Source: Tiliqua scincoides (lineage: Eukaryota > Chordata > Lepidosauria > Squamata > Scincidae). From it: a stretch of 64,000 bases of DNA. A program made the position numbers and the translations under genes. Below the pieces are notes generated by a model. The model was given only the letters and a program-made list of their open reading frames with translations. It was not told the DNA's origin and did not search any database. The DNA is taken from NCBI RefSeq assembly GCF_035046505.1, contig NC_089821.1, positions 172,005,531 through 172,069,530 of the forward strand, given 5' to 3'. This document shows, one piece after another, positions 9,318 through 21,699 of the stretch (the stretch's first letter is position 1; each line of letters begins with the position of its first letter).

Positions 9318-11789
9318 GGAGGAAAGTGGAGGAGAAAGGAATTCCTTAGAAGGGGCAGAGCAAAAAGAGGGAAAACATGGGGGTGGGAAAAGAAGGGATG
9401 TAGCAAGATTAGATGGGCATCCCAGAGGAACTCAGGAAAAGGAAAGTTTTGGGGTGCCAAGGAGAAAGAGGAATGTTTGTGGGAAAGAAAGAAGAAGGCT
9501 TCAGGCAACAGCAAAAGGCTTTAGCTGGGAGCCCTCAGAAACTGGAGGAACCTTCTGGTCTCCCTTTTTGATGTATTTGTTTGCACTCATTCAGATAAGG
9601 CTGCTATTATAATCTTTTCTTTGTCTTCTGCTCCAGCAGGCATGAATAGCCTCTCTTGATTTAGGAAGGCCCCCAGTGACATAGTATAAGATAAATGAGA
9701 AGTCCTCAGAACCTGAGAAATTCATTCCTGGAACAAAAGAGAACTGTGTCCATCCCATCAGCCACCTAAACAGTTCTGGAGCATTTCCTCTTAGGTATGT
9801 CCTTGGAGATCGCTGTCTGTATTCCAGCAGCGGCAGCAGTGCCCTGCCATCTGGCCACCTGAGCAATTGCCATCCCAAACTGAGAGCCATGGCACTGTGA
9901 GCAGAATGAGCCCTGATCTCCCACAATTTTGCCACATGCTTTTGTTTATTGCTTAATTATTGATGAATAATCTCTTTACAATACTGTTTTGCTGACAGCC
10001 AGGGAGAAGCAAGCCAGGGACCAAACTGAGCAGACTCCCTTGCCTCTTTCAAAGAGGGAATATTTGTGAAGAAGAGAAAAAGTGTATGTCTAAGGAATGG
10101 GTTTGGACAGTTGTATGACTAAATGCTGCTCCAGACCATTACTTTGTTGCACAATGAATACATAGTTATTGCTCAAGCTGTTGTAGGGAATTTAGACAGC
10201 TGTGTAAGCAACACAGATGCCCCTGTGTATTCATTACATGTAGGACTTATGCAATTTCCAGCCAGCAAGTGAGGTTAAGAGTGGACGTGGCCCTTCTTCC
10301 TCCAGTACATGACTGTCTTCACACATCTGTGGTTTCAAGGACATCCTACAACTTAGCTGGGAATGATTTCCATAAACTTTACACAGATTGCGACAAAGGT
10401 GAGCTTATTTGCATAATTGTTATGGAAATGAAGGGAACTCCATTGTGTGTGCTGCTGTTGAATAATGGATCTAGTGACTCGATTCAAAGGCGCCCTCAAA
10501 GATACTATGTGTCCCTCTGTGTTTGCACTTGTGTGAATTTATTTAGGCTAATCAAGAGATGCTGAGATATCCATATGTGGTAGCAGTGCTGTTTTGAATA
10601 GAGACTGTAGGGGGCAGAGGAGGGCCACTTTGAAAGATGCACATTTCCTTCATGGAAATAGCAGGTAGTAACATGATGTCCTAACTGGCAACAGCTGGGG
10701 TAGAGCATTAACAGCAGAGGGACCCAGACCATCACCCAGGATGTGTTCGTGTGTTTGCTGTTTCCTCCTTGAGCTTCTTGAAGGTGGAACGAGTGTATCC
10801 ACCTTCTGGACTCTAGCCATCACTAAGCATCAATAAAGCCTAAGATAGACAAAAGTTTAGCCTTTTGCATATTGCTGTCACCTGGATTGTTTATGTGTGG
10901 TTATCTTTACAGCCCTGCAATTGGACGGGTTTGTGAAACAGAGATCTAGGGCTTGCCTGATGTAACTCACTGGTGGTCAACCTGCAGCTTGTGTGCTGCA
11001 CACAGAGGCACTACCTAAAGGCATACGTGTGTCCTTAATATCTTTGGCCTTATGACAGTGTCTAAAGTTAAAGTTGAGATGATCATCCAAATATGAATTC
11101 TCATGGAGGCAAAGGCGATAGCAAAACACCTTTACATGCAGATTCTGATTCCTTCTTGTAAGCTTTCCTTCTCAAAGCCTCATGCAAAATGCACATTAAA
11201 ATGCTTTCGTTATTAGTTAGTTTGTTTCTTCAAGCCCACTGAGATTTTGGATGAGATGTTCAAAGCTTTCCAGGGCACATGGTAGCTTGGGAAGAAACGG
11301 TTTTTGTTGGGACTGCAATGAAAGAAGACTTCCATTGTTGCCAATAGGAGCTTCTGGGCTAAATATCACACGGGGGGAGGGGGGCTTATCTGGATTGGGA
11401 CCCTAGCAGAGGGAGAAGTTAAACCCCTCTTGCCCATGCAACTGTCCTGATCTGGATTGGGGAACCATGTATGTTTTCATTTTTAAAACAACTATGGATG
11501 GCTCAAACTATTTTCTTAACATGTAGTCTGATCCTAAGTCCTCACTGTTACGAGCCCGGATTCTGCCCTTAACCCTCATGCACAGGTGTGTCCTTATTTT
11601 CACTGAGAAGTTTTGAACTCTTGGCTGTAGTGGACATTAAGGGGTACACTAAGACATTGCCTGTCTTAGGCCACACTGCTATCTGCTCCCCGCTCAGTAG
11701 GCTAGACGCGAAACTGTACCAAGGTACCCGGGGCAGCACCAATATACATAAGCATTAATGCAGCATTCTTACATAACTTGGGCTTGATT
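9318..11789. other. Unassigned, repeat-poor DNA
   Basis: About 2.5 kb without a recognised gene or element. The purine-rich stretch 9310-9500 gives open frames on both strands through low complexity, with no recognisable domain. AATAAAG signals such as at 10831 have no associated coding region that I can see. Confidence 0.45.
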
Positions 11790-11898
11790 GTTATCTGGTG
11801 TGCTCCCCGGGGCATTTGGTGGGCCGCTGTGAGATACAGGAAGCTGGACTAGATGGGCCTATGGCCTGATCCAGTGGGGCTGCTCTTATGTTCTTATG
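11790..11898 (+). mobile_element. CR1 LINE 3' end
   Basis: It contains GGGCCGCTGTGAGATACAGG, GACTAGATGGGCCTATGGCC and the terminal TTCTTATG-type repeat, matching the 3' UTR of the CR1 element ending at 63380. It is a 5'-truncated fragment. Confidence 0.9.
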
Positions 11899-12348
11899 GC
11901 TACCATTGACGTAACCACATGATGTAGCATTTTGTACTCAAATAAGTCTTTGTGCTGATTTAGGTACATTTAACTTAATGGAAATTAGAGGTGGCCTGAA
12001 GAGAGAGGCATGGGGTCTAGTGACCATAGATAAGCTGATGACACAGTGCCATGCCATGAAAAGAGGAACTTATCAGGAAACAGTTAATAAGTTGTAATTG
12101 TGGGTTTTGATCAGACCAACATAGCCTGATAAGCAGGAAGTTTCTAACACCTGGCTTGTCATGTGCATTATTGATTCCTTGCACAAACATGGCTTTCAGG
12201 TGATAAGCAGGATGCTGCCAACAACCAGACTATCATGGGTCAAAATGTCAGCAATGGGTCTTGGGTAGACAGTAGCTGATTAGCTGGGCAAAGAGCAGTG
12301 AGTACAAAAGTACCCAGGCTATGAGCTCTCAATGATATGAGAACTACT
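11899..12348. other. Unassigned DNA
   Basis: No gene recognised. CTGATAAGCAGGAAG near 12127 and GTGATAAGCAGGATG near 12200 form a loose ~73 bp duplication. Confidence 0.4.
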
Positions 12349-12802
12349 GGCCCAATCCTATCCTCATCGAATTCTGGCATACAACCGGGTATGCCAGTGC
12401 AACAAGGGCCCCATTGTCATGGCAGCCCCTCTGCCAGCAACTGCTGCATGGCTACCAGTGCAGCAGCCATAAAGCCATATGCTGCCAGCAGCATGGCTCA
12501 GACCAGTCACTGGTGGAGTGGGAAAGGTGCAAGGATTGGGGTGGGGTGAGGGCAGGGTGAGGTGGAGCCAGTGGCCACTGAATCCCAAACCTCCAGCTGG
12601 GTCCTCAGAACTACGCCAGCAACATCTGGTGTAAATCTGAGGGTTCCTGTCAGGGACCATGCGGCAGCCAGCATGACACTAAGTATTTCTTCTTTCCACT
12701 CCTCTCACTCAGCCTCTTCTCTGGGATGACACGTAGGATACAATGGACTCTGAGTCAGCAGCCCTGCATCCCTCGTGCCATAGCCAGATAGGATTGGATC
12801 AT
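12349..12802. mobile_element. Possible TIR element with GCCCAATCCTATC ends
   Basis: Left GGCCCAATCCTATCC and right (reverse complement TGATCCAATCCTATCT) share CCAATCCTATC. An inner palindrome CTGGCATAC...GTATGCCAG lies near the left end. No clear flanking duplication. It may belong with the MITEs that share this terminal motif. Confidence 0.5.
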
Positions 12803-13960
12803 TAGGGGCAGACTTCGCTTGGATGGAGAGGTAGCATATCAACTGCCAAAACTTCAATTTCTCAAATATCTGCAACCAATTAGACTGGCATCTGAGAATT
12901 CATGTGTGAGGATGAATAGGGAACTATGATTATTGTAACATCTGTAATTACCCTGTTATTGGCAAATAACGTGCTTTTAACTTAATTCAGTTCTGGTCCC
13001 TGCACAACTCTTCTAAAGATCCCTTTGCTACAGAACAGTGTCTGGATCACCCGCTGGGCTAAGCAGTCAAATCTGTGACATGGACACAGCGAAGAAAGCA
13101 AGCCATGCAACTCCAAGGGAGGTTCAGATTGGACACTGGCAGATCAGCCTAAGCTGGGCTGTTTTATTGCTCTTTCCTTCCTTTGCTTCCCTTAAACAGT
13201 TATAATGCCATTGTGACCTCCGTTAGGGACAGAGGAAGCTCAACTTTGCCCATCACAAGGCAACACAAGAAGAAGGTTCAGACACCTTCAAGCAGTGCTG
13301 TCATTAGGTTGCTGGGGGTGCTGGGACATGGCTCTGCACTGGGTCCCCATGGTGCTCCTTGCCTGCTCCCTGATGGCAATTTGGGCCCTACCATTGCCTC
13401 TGGTACTGAGACTTCAGGAATTGGCCTGACCAACTTGTGCTGTGTTGTATGTAGGGTTTTGGATGTGTTGAGTGTGATCCCTTGACCAGTACCCAGCCTG
13501 GTGTAACTACTGCCTTCTTGTATGTGGTTCAGGTAAGAAAAATGTTATATTGGCTGAGGCTCACACTACAGAAGGCACATCATAGGTCATCTTCCTCTGG
13601 CACTCCTCTAACAGTCCTTGATTTGTCTCTTTCACTTGACTGGCAGGGAATTCAGGGACCAACACCTACAAGTAGTTTCATATAGATGTAGCCAATCATT
13701 GGTCAAGTGTCAAGCATCGCTAAACTTCTTCAAAAGCAATAAAGGATTCTGCCTTTTTTGTTTAACAAATATACAACCTTGGAACATCTGAAAGAGCTGT
13801 AACAAATAAAACAAATCTTAAAATTTGTCATCTCATACGCTCAAGTACTCTACAAATATTTTAAAACCAAAATTCAGTGTTGATGAGCCACCAGAGTTAT
13901 GTTGCTTTGTTAAGATCACTAGCTTCAAAAAAAATTCAAAGAATATAATAGCAGAGAGGC
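12803..13960. other. Unassigned DNA
   Basis: About 1.15 kb. Short open frames around 13183-13685 have no recognisable domain and no matching splice structure that I can defend. I see no supported gene. Confidence 0.45.
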
Positions 13961-14160
13961 TTCCACGGTGGCCGGCGCCTGGGGTTTTTGCCTATGGGAG
14001 GTCCGCTGCTGCTTCTCTGCTCAGGAGAATGCTACCACTGCACTGCCCTTATGGGAGCAGGGCATACTTGCCCTGCCCCACAATCACAGGAGGAAAGAGC
14101 AGACAGTCCTGGCACTCCATTGAATGCCCAATGCGAGGGGGAATTCAGCTCAGTGTGCCT
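13961..14160. repeat. GC-richer segment sharing a motif with 59990-60020
   Basis: GGCGCCTGGGGTTTTTGCC at about 13974 recurs at about 59999. The surrounding 150 bp is richer in GC than its neighbours, suggesting a dispersed repeat. Family unknown. Confidence 0.35.
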
Positions 14161-17155
14161 TGAGGTTTTGATCTCCATTGTGCAGTCTAAGACTAGCTAT
14201 CTGTCTTAGGAAGCCAGGTAAGGCTTTTTTTACTGTTCACCTAACTGGCCTTGGTGGGCAGTTTTTTTTTCACCTGCTCAGACTTTCTTTGGGTACAGGT
14301 CTTCCTCAGCCTGTTGTAGAGAGCTTTAGCAAGAGTGATATGTACTAAAGGTGTTTTGATCCCAACCTGTTGTTTTATTACATATCACTCTCGCATACGA
14401 CCTCTACAACTGTTGGTACCAAATGTGAAGGACACTCTTGAATATTCTTTTCACAGCCCTTGCAGTAAACAGAGGCTTTCCCTTGTTATTACAATGCAAC
14501 TCTATTTGTTATTATTCGTTGTTCATGTGAAATCTAAAAGCCAACAAGGGAATTTAGAAAGACAAATGTGACATTCAGGGAGAAAATCCAATATAATTTT
14601 ATGGTTGGTTTTTTTGCACAGTACATTCACTCCCCAGGTACATCAAGTAATTTAGTCAGAAGATGTAAGTAAATTTTAACAAATGTACAGGTACTTTGGA
14701 AAATGAATGAATGCTTTCATGTCATTCACCCAGGTTTCATTATTAGCATCACTCCTGTCCTAATTGCGGAATACAAAAACAAGGCATGCCACAGACCTGC
14801 TAAGGAGCAGCACACTGCCCGCAGGCTGTACAATAAGGGCAGACGTGCACATTTCTTTTTATCACTCTCCTAGCAATGAACAAAATCACTAGTAAATCAA
14901 TTAAAAGTGTTAGCACTATTGGCAGGCTAACAAGTAAATACTGACAGTGTAGCAAATTGAAAAAGCTCCTCTTGGCAAAAAAGTGAGAGCGATGGCATAA
15001 TTTAAGAGTAGCAGGAGGTTGAAAGCTACAGAGCAAAGAGACCAGGATAGTGTCACCTTATGTACAGAGTTTAACAGGATTCTAATTGCACATTAGGCGA
15101 ACATAAATAGGCCAGGGCATGAAACATAGCAGGGTTCTTTTGTTCCTGAAACGAAGCGCAACCTCAGCTCCTGAGTCAGAACTTAGGAGGGAGGGAATGT
15201 CATTTCTTCCAGTGTGTTCCATTATGGACAGGATGGGATTCCAGGGGGTGTCTGCATGTTCTATTCTGGAACAGCTGGAGAATTGTTTGAGCTGGAATAC
15301 CACAATAATACATGAAGATCCTTTCTTCCAAGGAAGGCCTGTGGTCAAATCACAATGGAAAATCTTTGCATACTAAATGCTACTTTTGACCATCAACTTG
15401 AGGCCTGCCTCTCTTTGCTTTTCTGTAGCCGCATTTGTCAACTGGAACTTTGCAGAGCACCTCTCAGCTGCTGAGCTGCGAAGTGATGCCTTGGCAGAAA
15501 TGGCACTGCTGAAAGGGTGGCCACATAATTGAGCTTTCCCACATCTTTAAAATATGGTCCAGGTTTGCATATTTTTGCTTCTGTTATTTTCTGCAACAAC
15601 TTTCTATATCTGAAAGGTTTTACAACGGCTCAGGAGGGGCTTTGGTCTTCCATATTAATGTGTCTTGCTGCTGACACTGCACTGACATAGGCAGGTAGAC
15701 CTGGGCTCCACATCAGGAAGCCTGGTAGACCTGGGCTTCAAAAACTATTCCGGTCATCACCATCCTTCCTCTGCCCTTTTTCACCCCTCCCCACCCCTAC
15801 CTGCCCCTGTCACTACCCTCCCCTTGCTCTGTTTCGCCCCTCCCCCTTTGGGAAGGGACTCAAAAGAAACTTTGTACCCCCTGATAAAATTCCTCTTGGA
15901 GGCCCTGGGTCAGGAAAACTCTTACTGGTTCTCTGCATGATTTGCTCTCCTAGGTAATTTAGTATCCAGAAGTTATATACCTGTTTGCTCGTTATTCTTT
16001 TTCTTGACTCATTTATTTTGGTAAAACAGACGTGAAGTATGTATACGAGGAATAGCCTTAGAGAAAAGCACATGATGGATACTGTGGGTGTTAACCCTTT
16101 TCGTTTCCATTTTTGCCCAGGCCAATGACATTTAGCTAACTAAGCTGTCAGTGTACAAAATTGCATGCCACATCTCATCAACAGAGAAGATAAATTACAG
16201 TCAGATTTGACACTTTCTATACATAGTGATACACCTGTCCTGGCCAGCCTGTAAATGCTTCGTTACACTCTAATGGGTAATGAATAAAAGAGTATCTTTT
16301 GAGTTCAGCTATCAGAGTTTTCCCCTTCGGCTAAATAATTAATATTTGCTATTTTTTTTAAATGTACAAATATATATGCCTTTTCATTAATTTATCAGCA
16401 CATCTGTGTTTATTGCTACACGATAAGCACCTGCTCCTTGCCTGTGAACTAACTAGTAGTAAACAATGGATTGCAGAGGATGGGGAGGGTGTATGTGTAT
16501 GTGCACATGTAGTTGTGTACTGTATTTCCTGCCTGCTTTCTTTGTTTGTGGTAGGATCTCTGGAAGCATTGGGAGGCATCAGCTGCTGGCTGGAGGCAAG
16601 AGCATTTTGTCAGATACAACCAGGGAGAGAGAAATTTATTTTGACTGTGTTGTTACGTATTGGTGTTCTGATAATAGCATAAAATACCATGACTGGAAGT
16701 AACAAAATATGTTCGTGTACAAACAGTGAACAGTTAAAAGGACACGTTTCTGAATACAAGGTAAGCTCATAAAGCTTTTGATATCCATGAAGAGGGGAAA
16801 ACATTTACTATTGCAAAAGAAATCTGATCAGCATGCCTACCCCACATATCTATCTGCTAAAACATGGCTTGGCATATGGGCCTGAAAAAAATTGTTACTT
16901 GTCCTTGGGGAGTGGTTAATGTTTTGGTACCTGGATACTTAGAAGACTAACTCCTCCCGTAGAAACCTGCCCACCCATTGAGATAATCTTGGGAATCAAC
17001 TACTCCGTGCTCCAACACTGACTGAGGCTATATAGGACAGGGTCCTCTTGGCCATGGCACCCAGGCTGGAACACTGTGCCTTAGGGGTTTGGTTGGGCCC
17101 TGTCTCTGCTGGTGTTCCTCTATCAAGACTGTATAGTGTCAATAGGCCGTTGAGG
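14161..17155. other. Unassigned, mostly repeat-free DNA
   Basis: Three kilobases without a recognised element. The AT-rich parts 14580-15060 and 16080-16400 lack repeats and might hold conserved non-coding sequence, but the sequence alone cannot show this. GGTAGACCTGGGCT occurs twice near 15692 and 15725. Confidence 0.4.
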
Positions 17156-17161
17156 AAAGAC

Positions 17162-17316
17162 TGGGGCTCAATGGTAGAGTACGTGCTTTGCATGTAGCAA
17201 GCACCAGGTTGAGACAATTCTTGCCTGAAACCATGGAGAACTGCTCCCAGTCAATGTTGACAGTACTGACCTAGATGGACCAACAGGCTGATTCAGTGTA
17301 AAGCAGCATCCTATGC
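17162..17316 (+). mobile_element. tRNA-derived SINE with a CR1/L2-like tail
   Basis: The A-box-like GGCTCAATGGTAGAGTACG and B-box-like CAGGTTGAGAC are followed by CTGCCTGAAACC-type core sequence and a tail with CTAGATGGACCAACAGG and AGCAGCATCCTATG. The tail resembles the 3' end of CR1/L2-group LINEs. Minus-strand copies are at 40265 and 53563. Confidence 0.75.
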
Positions 17317-17732
17317 CTTTGGATGGTCCAGTGGCTGATTATCTTCCCTATCTTTGTTAATGCATATTATCTGCTGTTTCTTACCTTCTTGAAATTTTGT
17401 TGCACTTGTTGTGTTCTAGTCCTTGTAGGACCTGCTGTGGCATAGAAAGGTAGAAGTTTTTTTTAATAAATACAAATTTAAAAATCTTTCAAGGCTGCTG
17501 CTGATTACAGTGGAAACATTGAGCTAAATGCATATGCATATGACTACTACTTTCTTTTATCTAGGCTTATTTTTATGGTGTACATATCACACACACCCAG
17601 CCGCTGGTAATATTCCATAGGTAAATTCTACTGCCCCCTTTCCCCTTCCTAATCCTGTAGATTCCAATGCAATGAAGCTCACAGTATCATAATCACAAAG
17701 GGAACACAAAGGGAACATACATATTTTTTTAA
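17317..17732. other. Unassigned DNA
   Basis: Ordinary AT-rich sequence with a T/A run at 17457-17490 and no recognised element. Confidence 0.5.
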
Positions 17733-17823
17733 AGGCTGCAATCCTAACCTCACTTTCCTGGGAATAAGTCCCATTGAACACTATGGGACTTATTTCTGAG
17801 TAGACCTGCTTAGGCTTGTGCCC
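17733..17823. repeat. ~80 bp quasi-palindromic repeat
   Basis: Reads GGCTGCAATCCTAACC, TTTCCTGGGAATAAGTCCC, ATGGGACTTATTTCTGAG, TAGACCTGCTTAGG. It is inverted relative to the 1234 copy. Confidence 0.75.
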
Positions 17824-17932
17824 TAAAGAGTATAATTTTATTTTTCAGTGATAGTGTTATTGAAAACTTTATCCCATGGATTTGTCCTTCAATTCAAGAA
17901 TGGTATAAGCATAATACCACCTGCTTCTCTTG

Positions 17933-18096
17933 AATTCCGGTGGCACGTGTATTAGCACGCCACCGGCGTTTACCCTGCCCGCCCACGAGACACAGGAAGG
18001 GCCAGCCTCGCAGCCGATTGGCTGGGGGCTAATTGGTCTGGGGCCACATGCAGGCTGCTCAGAGAAGCCCGCGCAGTCGGGACCAGGCAGCGGTCA
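17933..18096 (+). repeat. Ngaro-like A1 repeat
   Basis: 164 bp, identical by eye to A2 at 24107-24270. It begins AATTCCGGTGGCACGTG and ends GGCAGCGGTCA. It marks the left edge of the element. Confidence 0.9.
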
Positions 18097-18870
18097 GGGA
18101 AGGACCTCTTGCACGCTGCTCCCCGACTCAGGCCACGTTGCTGGGGCCTCGAGCCCAGCAGACTTGGCTGCGGGCGCCCGCCTGCCCGCCTGCCCTCTCG
18201 GCTTACCTGTGGGCAGCGAGCGGTTGCTGGTGGTGTTGCCTGGGTTGGGCTTCTTGGCTGGGTTGCGGTGGGCTGCCTTGCAGGGGCGGCGGTCCAGCTG
18301 CGCCCCTCTTTGGCCTCGTGTGTGCGGCTGGTGTGCCCACGCCTCCAGTGGGCTTGGTGTGCCTTGGGGCTGGTGCTTGGCTGCTCTCCTCCAGGCTGCT
18401 GGCTGCGCTCAGCGAGAGCGCTCAGCGGGAGCCGCTGAGCGCCCGACCTCCCCCCCACCTCCCTCACGCAGTGCCCGACCCCCCCCCACCTCCCCAGGGT
18501 AGTTTGGGTGGCCAGCGCTTGGACGCCTGGCAGCTCTGCACGGGTCAGTGTTTGAGCCTGCTGGTCGTTTGGGGTGCCTGTGGGAAACGGGTCGCCTGCT
18601 TGGTGTGCAGGCGCCCCGTGGGAGCGCTGTTTGGGCGCGTGCCTGGCTGCAGCTGGCTGCAGCTGGTGCCTGCCGCCCTTGGGGTTGCTCTGCCTCCTGC
18701 CCGGCTGCTTGTTGAGCCTGCTGGCAGAGGCACCAGGAGCTTTTCTCCGCACCTTCCTCCGTGTGTTTGGGGCTTTCAGGGCGTCATCAGCCTCCTCCCC
18801 AGCACATAGTATGGAAGAGCATTTTGCCAGGAGTTTGCTTCCTTTGCTTGCCTATAAGGCCTGCTGGCTG
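18097..18870. other. GC-rich, CpG-rich leader region of the Ngaro-like element
   Basis: Very GC-rich and CpG-rich sequence just inside A1, before the first recognisable coding part. Long overlapping frames on both strands here (up to 260 codons) are expected from the composition, and none shows a known domain. It could act as the element's promoter region, but that is inference. Confidence 0.5.
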
Positions 18871-18898
18871 AGTGGTGTTTTACACTCAACATTGAGTA

Positions 18899-18944
18899 AA
18901 GCTAAGCAGAGTCAGCTGTGGTTTAGAATTGGATGGGAGACCGC
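18899..18944 (+). mobile_element. Diverged 5S rRNA-like SINE core with A-rich tail
   Basis: AAGCTAAGCAGAGTC (box A region) and TTGGATGGGAGACCGC (box C region) match 5S rRNA with the correct spacing. Flanking 5S sequence is much more decayed than in the other copies. Instead of the LINE-like tail, an A-rich stretch follows from about 18987. It may be an older or separate 5S SINE family inserted in the Ngaro-like element. True ends are unclear. Confidence 0.65.
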
Positions 18945-18984
18945 AAGTTGGATAGTTGTTTTGCTGTGTCATTTGCATGCTAGT

Positions 18985-19260
18985 TTAAAAAAAAGAAAAA
19001 AAAAAAAGAGAGAAAAAAAAAAGGGGGGGAAGAGGAAAGAAAATAAGAAGTTGATTGGATAAATAAATAAAGAGGTGAGATTAAAAATAATAATAATATT
19101 AATAAAAATAATAAATAATAATAATAAAAAATTTAATTAAAAAACACAAAACACAACGAAACAAACAAACAAAAAAAAAAACCAAATTCCATAATTAAGG
19201 AAGTTGTAGTTAAAATATAAATTAATAACAAAACAAAACAAAAAAAAAAAAGAAAATTAA
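18985..19260. repeat. A-rich low-complexity tract
   Basis: Nearly 280 bp of A-rich sequence with AAAAACAAAAC, AATAATAAT and GAGAAAAAAA patterns. This strongly contrasts with the GC-rich element around it, indicating a secondary insertion and tail expansion. Confidence 0.8.
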
Positions 19261-19300
19261 TGATTGTTAAATAATAAGGCGGTCATGATAAATAAGACTT

Positions 19301-19386
19301 CAATCTTGTCTACACTTTCCTGGGAGTAAGCCCCATTGACTATAATGGGACTTACTTCTGAGTAGACATGCATAGGACTGGGCTCT
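19301..19386. repeat. ~80 bp quasi-palindromic repeat inside the Ngaro-like element
   Basis: Reads CTTTCCTGGGAGTAAGCCCC, ATTGACTATAATGGGAC, TTACTTCTGAGTAGACATGC, ATAGGACTGGGCTCT. Its position next to the A-rich tract suggests the block 18870-19390 entered together or in succession. Confidence 0.75.
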
Positions 19387-21060
19387 CAGAAATAATATAT
19401 ATATATTTCTCTAATAGAAATATATTGGAGGGGTGAGAGGTGGCTGTCAGTTGCCACCACTCCCCCCCCCCAGGTTTTTTGTTGAGACGTCTGTATGCCC
19501 AATGAGGAATAAGAAATCAGGGGGGAAGGCCCCCCCCAGCTCGCACTGATTTCTTCCTCAGAGGAGGAGGATGATACAGCTGAGCTGTGGGCTCTGGTTG
19601 CACAGGCAGAAGCTTTTAAGAAGGAGAGTGCAATGTGCAAACGCTGGTTTGGGTGATGGTCAATGCATCAGGCGCTTCCCTCCCCAGGGAGGTCTACCAG
19701 GAAGGGACGTGGGGCGAACCTAACGCAAATCCTCTCTTCCAGAGTAACCATTGGAGGAGCTTAAGGAGTCACAGGCTCCAGCCAGACCTCCGGTTGTGCA
19801 AGCACAGTGGGACCCTGATGAGCAGCAGCAGCCACAGGTGGCATCTTCCCAGGTTCCTGGGTAGGGACAGTTCAGGTTCTTATCTGTGGGCACTCCATCA
19901 TTTTCTGGGCACAGAAGAGATTAACCACTTTGGACAAGCTCATTGAGCGACAGGCTCCGGGACCTCCAGTTGTTCAGGTACAGGCATCGGATCTTGATGG
20001 TCTCTGGTGTCCCTTACAGCCTGGCTCCTTATGCTGATGTCCTGTATGGTGTTTTCTCTCAGGGAGCCACGGAAGGGTCAGGTGAATGTCCACGAGTGGC
20101 CTAGTGGGATGTGGCCCTGCCTTTGGGTGGTCAACTCGCCTTGGCAGTTAAAGGAAAATTTAGCAGGGCGAGTTTGTTACTGTGTTTAGTTTATTGTGTG
20201 AGCAACCTGAGCCAGCCTTGAAGGCGGGTGACCCAGTGCCTGTCCCTCAAGTGGGGTGAAGGCAGAAAAATTGATAAAATTGGAATAATTGGTCGACCTG
20301 ATATTTATGCTGCAGTAGTTATTCTAATGTAGGCAGCAGGGGCAGCTGCACTTTAAGTACCTGGATATTATCCCCTCGACTGGCAGATTTCAGAGCAGGA
20401 TTGTGGGTTCAAATTATCTGGCTGGCCCGGTCCAATTTGGGCGATTGATCCTTAGTGGGCATTTGCTCTGGGCGCAGCCGGGCCAGTGGCAGGGATGTTA
20501 GGAGTGTGATGCATTCACCCTCCGCTCCTGCTATGAGTTTAACTCCATGGGGCGGGGCGGCAGGGCAGGTTGCACCCTTGCACATGTCAGCGGGCAGTAC
20601 AACGGCCAGCACTCGGTGTCCGTGTGCCCCGAGTTGGCAGGATTTAGGAGGAGTCCCAGGCTCCGAGCTGGGCAGGCCAAAAGTGGGGGTGGTCAGCCCC
20701 CTCAAGCTGGGAAGGTGGCCCACCCTGATTAGAGTAGAGGTGTTGGCTGTATTTTGTAGGGGTATCCTAAGTTTTCGGACGCTCAATCATTAGTTGAAGG
20801 TAGTGACAAGGGATTCAGATTCCTGTGGCCCCTCCCTCCAGGTCTACCTGGGCCAGGAATCTCCTGTCGGTAAAGGGTATGGAAGGAACAGTTTAAGCTA
20901 AGATAGATAAGGAATAGGGAGCCGGCCATCTGGTGGGCCCCTTTAAGTCTCCTCAGTTTCCCAATGTTTAGGTGTTCCCGTTACGTGTAGTTCCAAGAAG
21001 GTCCCTGGACCTTCCCTCTCATTCACCATCTGTCCTATCCTTATGGGGGTTCAGTTAGTG
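19387..21060 (+). pseudogene. Ngaro-like internal region before reverse transcriptase (possible gag-like), broken
   Basis: Lies between the inserted block and the reverse transcriptase region, where this group carries a gag-like ORF. A short acidic, serine-rich piece near 19550-19640 and a repeated ACAGGCTCC...CCTCC...GTTGT phrase (near 19770 and 19945) are the only internal structure I see. It holds no long frame. About 70 bp at 19851-19919 resemble 23059-23128. Confidence 0.5.
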
Positions 21061-21420
21061 ATAGGATCCCTGCACACCTTAGTTCATTATGATATATTCT
21101 TTGGACCAAGCTATCAGGGTAGTACGTGGCTGTGGCCTTGACGCCCTTATGGCCAAGGCGGATATTGTGTCTACAGTCAGACTCTTGCCCGTCCACCCTG
21201 ATGATTTTTGTTTGCTTGGTTTTCAGTTTAATGGTTCCTTATATCTGGATAAAGTGCTACCAATGGGATGCGCAATTTCCTGTGCCCTTTCGAGAAATCT
21301 GCCTCCCTTATGGGGTGGTTAGTGGTGAGCAGAGCACGACTCGCCTCAATGGTCTATTATTTTGAGGGGCCCGCAACTACCCTTACGTTTTTGGTATTGA
21401 ATTAGACACTGTACAGCGGT
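21061..21420 (+). pseudogene. DIRS-type reverse transcriptase region, broken
   Basis: Translated pieces show ALMAKADI, LLPVHPDDF, LLGFQF and LPMGCAIS, the spaced pattern of the reverse transcriptase palm of DIRS/Ngaro elements (residues before and around the catalytic core). This is the main basis for the family call. It is a fossil fragment. Confidence 0.85.
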
Positions 21421-21699
21421 GCAGTAGGCCGCCTGGCAACAGGTTGGTTAGGCTGCAGCAGCTAATACGTGCTGGCCTCCAGGCTCCGAAATTGTCCTAG
21501 AGACATTTGCAGGTTCTCGTGGGGCATCTGAATTTTGCCTGCAGGGTAGTTGCCCCTGGCCAGGCCTTTTTTCAGGGGCTGCATGCCTGCATGGCGGGTA
21601 TTAGAGGCTTCACCATCGCCTGCGGATCACCCAGGACATGAAGGCAGATTGGGTAATCTGGTTACAGTTTTGGAGTTTTATAATGGTGTATCCTTTTGG

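Noticed and set aside
9197-9612. Frames of ~100 codons on both strands around 9200-9600
   Set aside because: Part is the 5S SINE and part purine-rich low-complexity DNA. The plus-strand product is lysine-, glycine- and arginine-rich without a domain.
17970-18809. Overlapping 260- and 258-codon frames on opposite strands
   Set aside because: Very GC-rich sequence with few stops by composition. The frames show no domain and lie in the leader of the Ngaro-like element.
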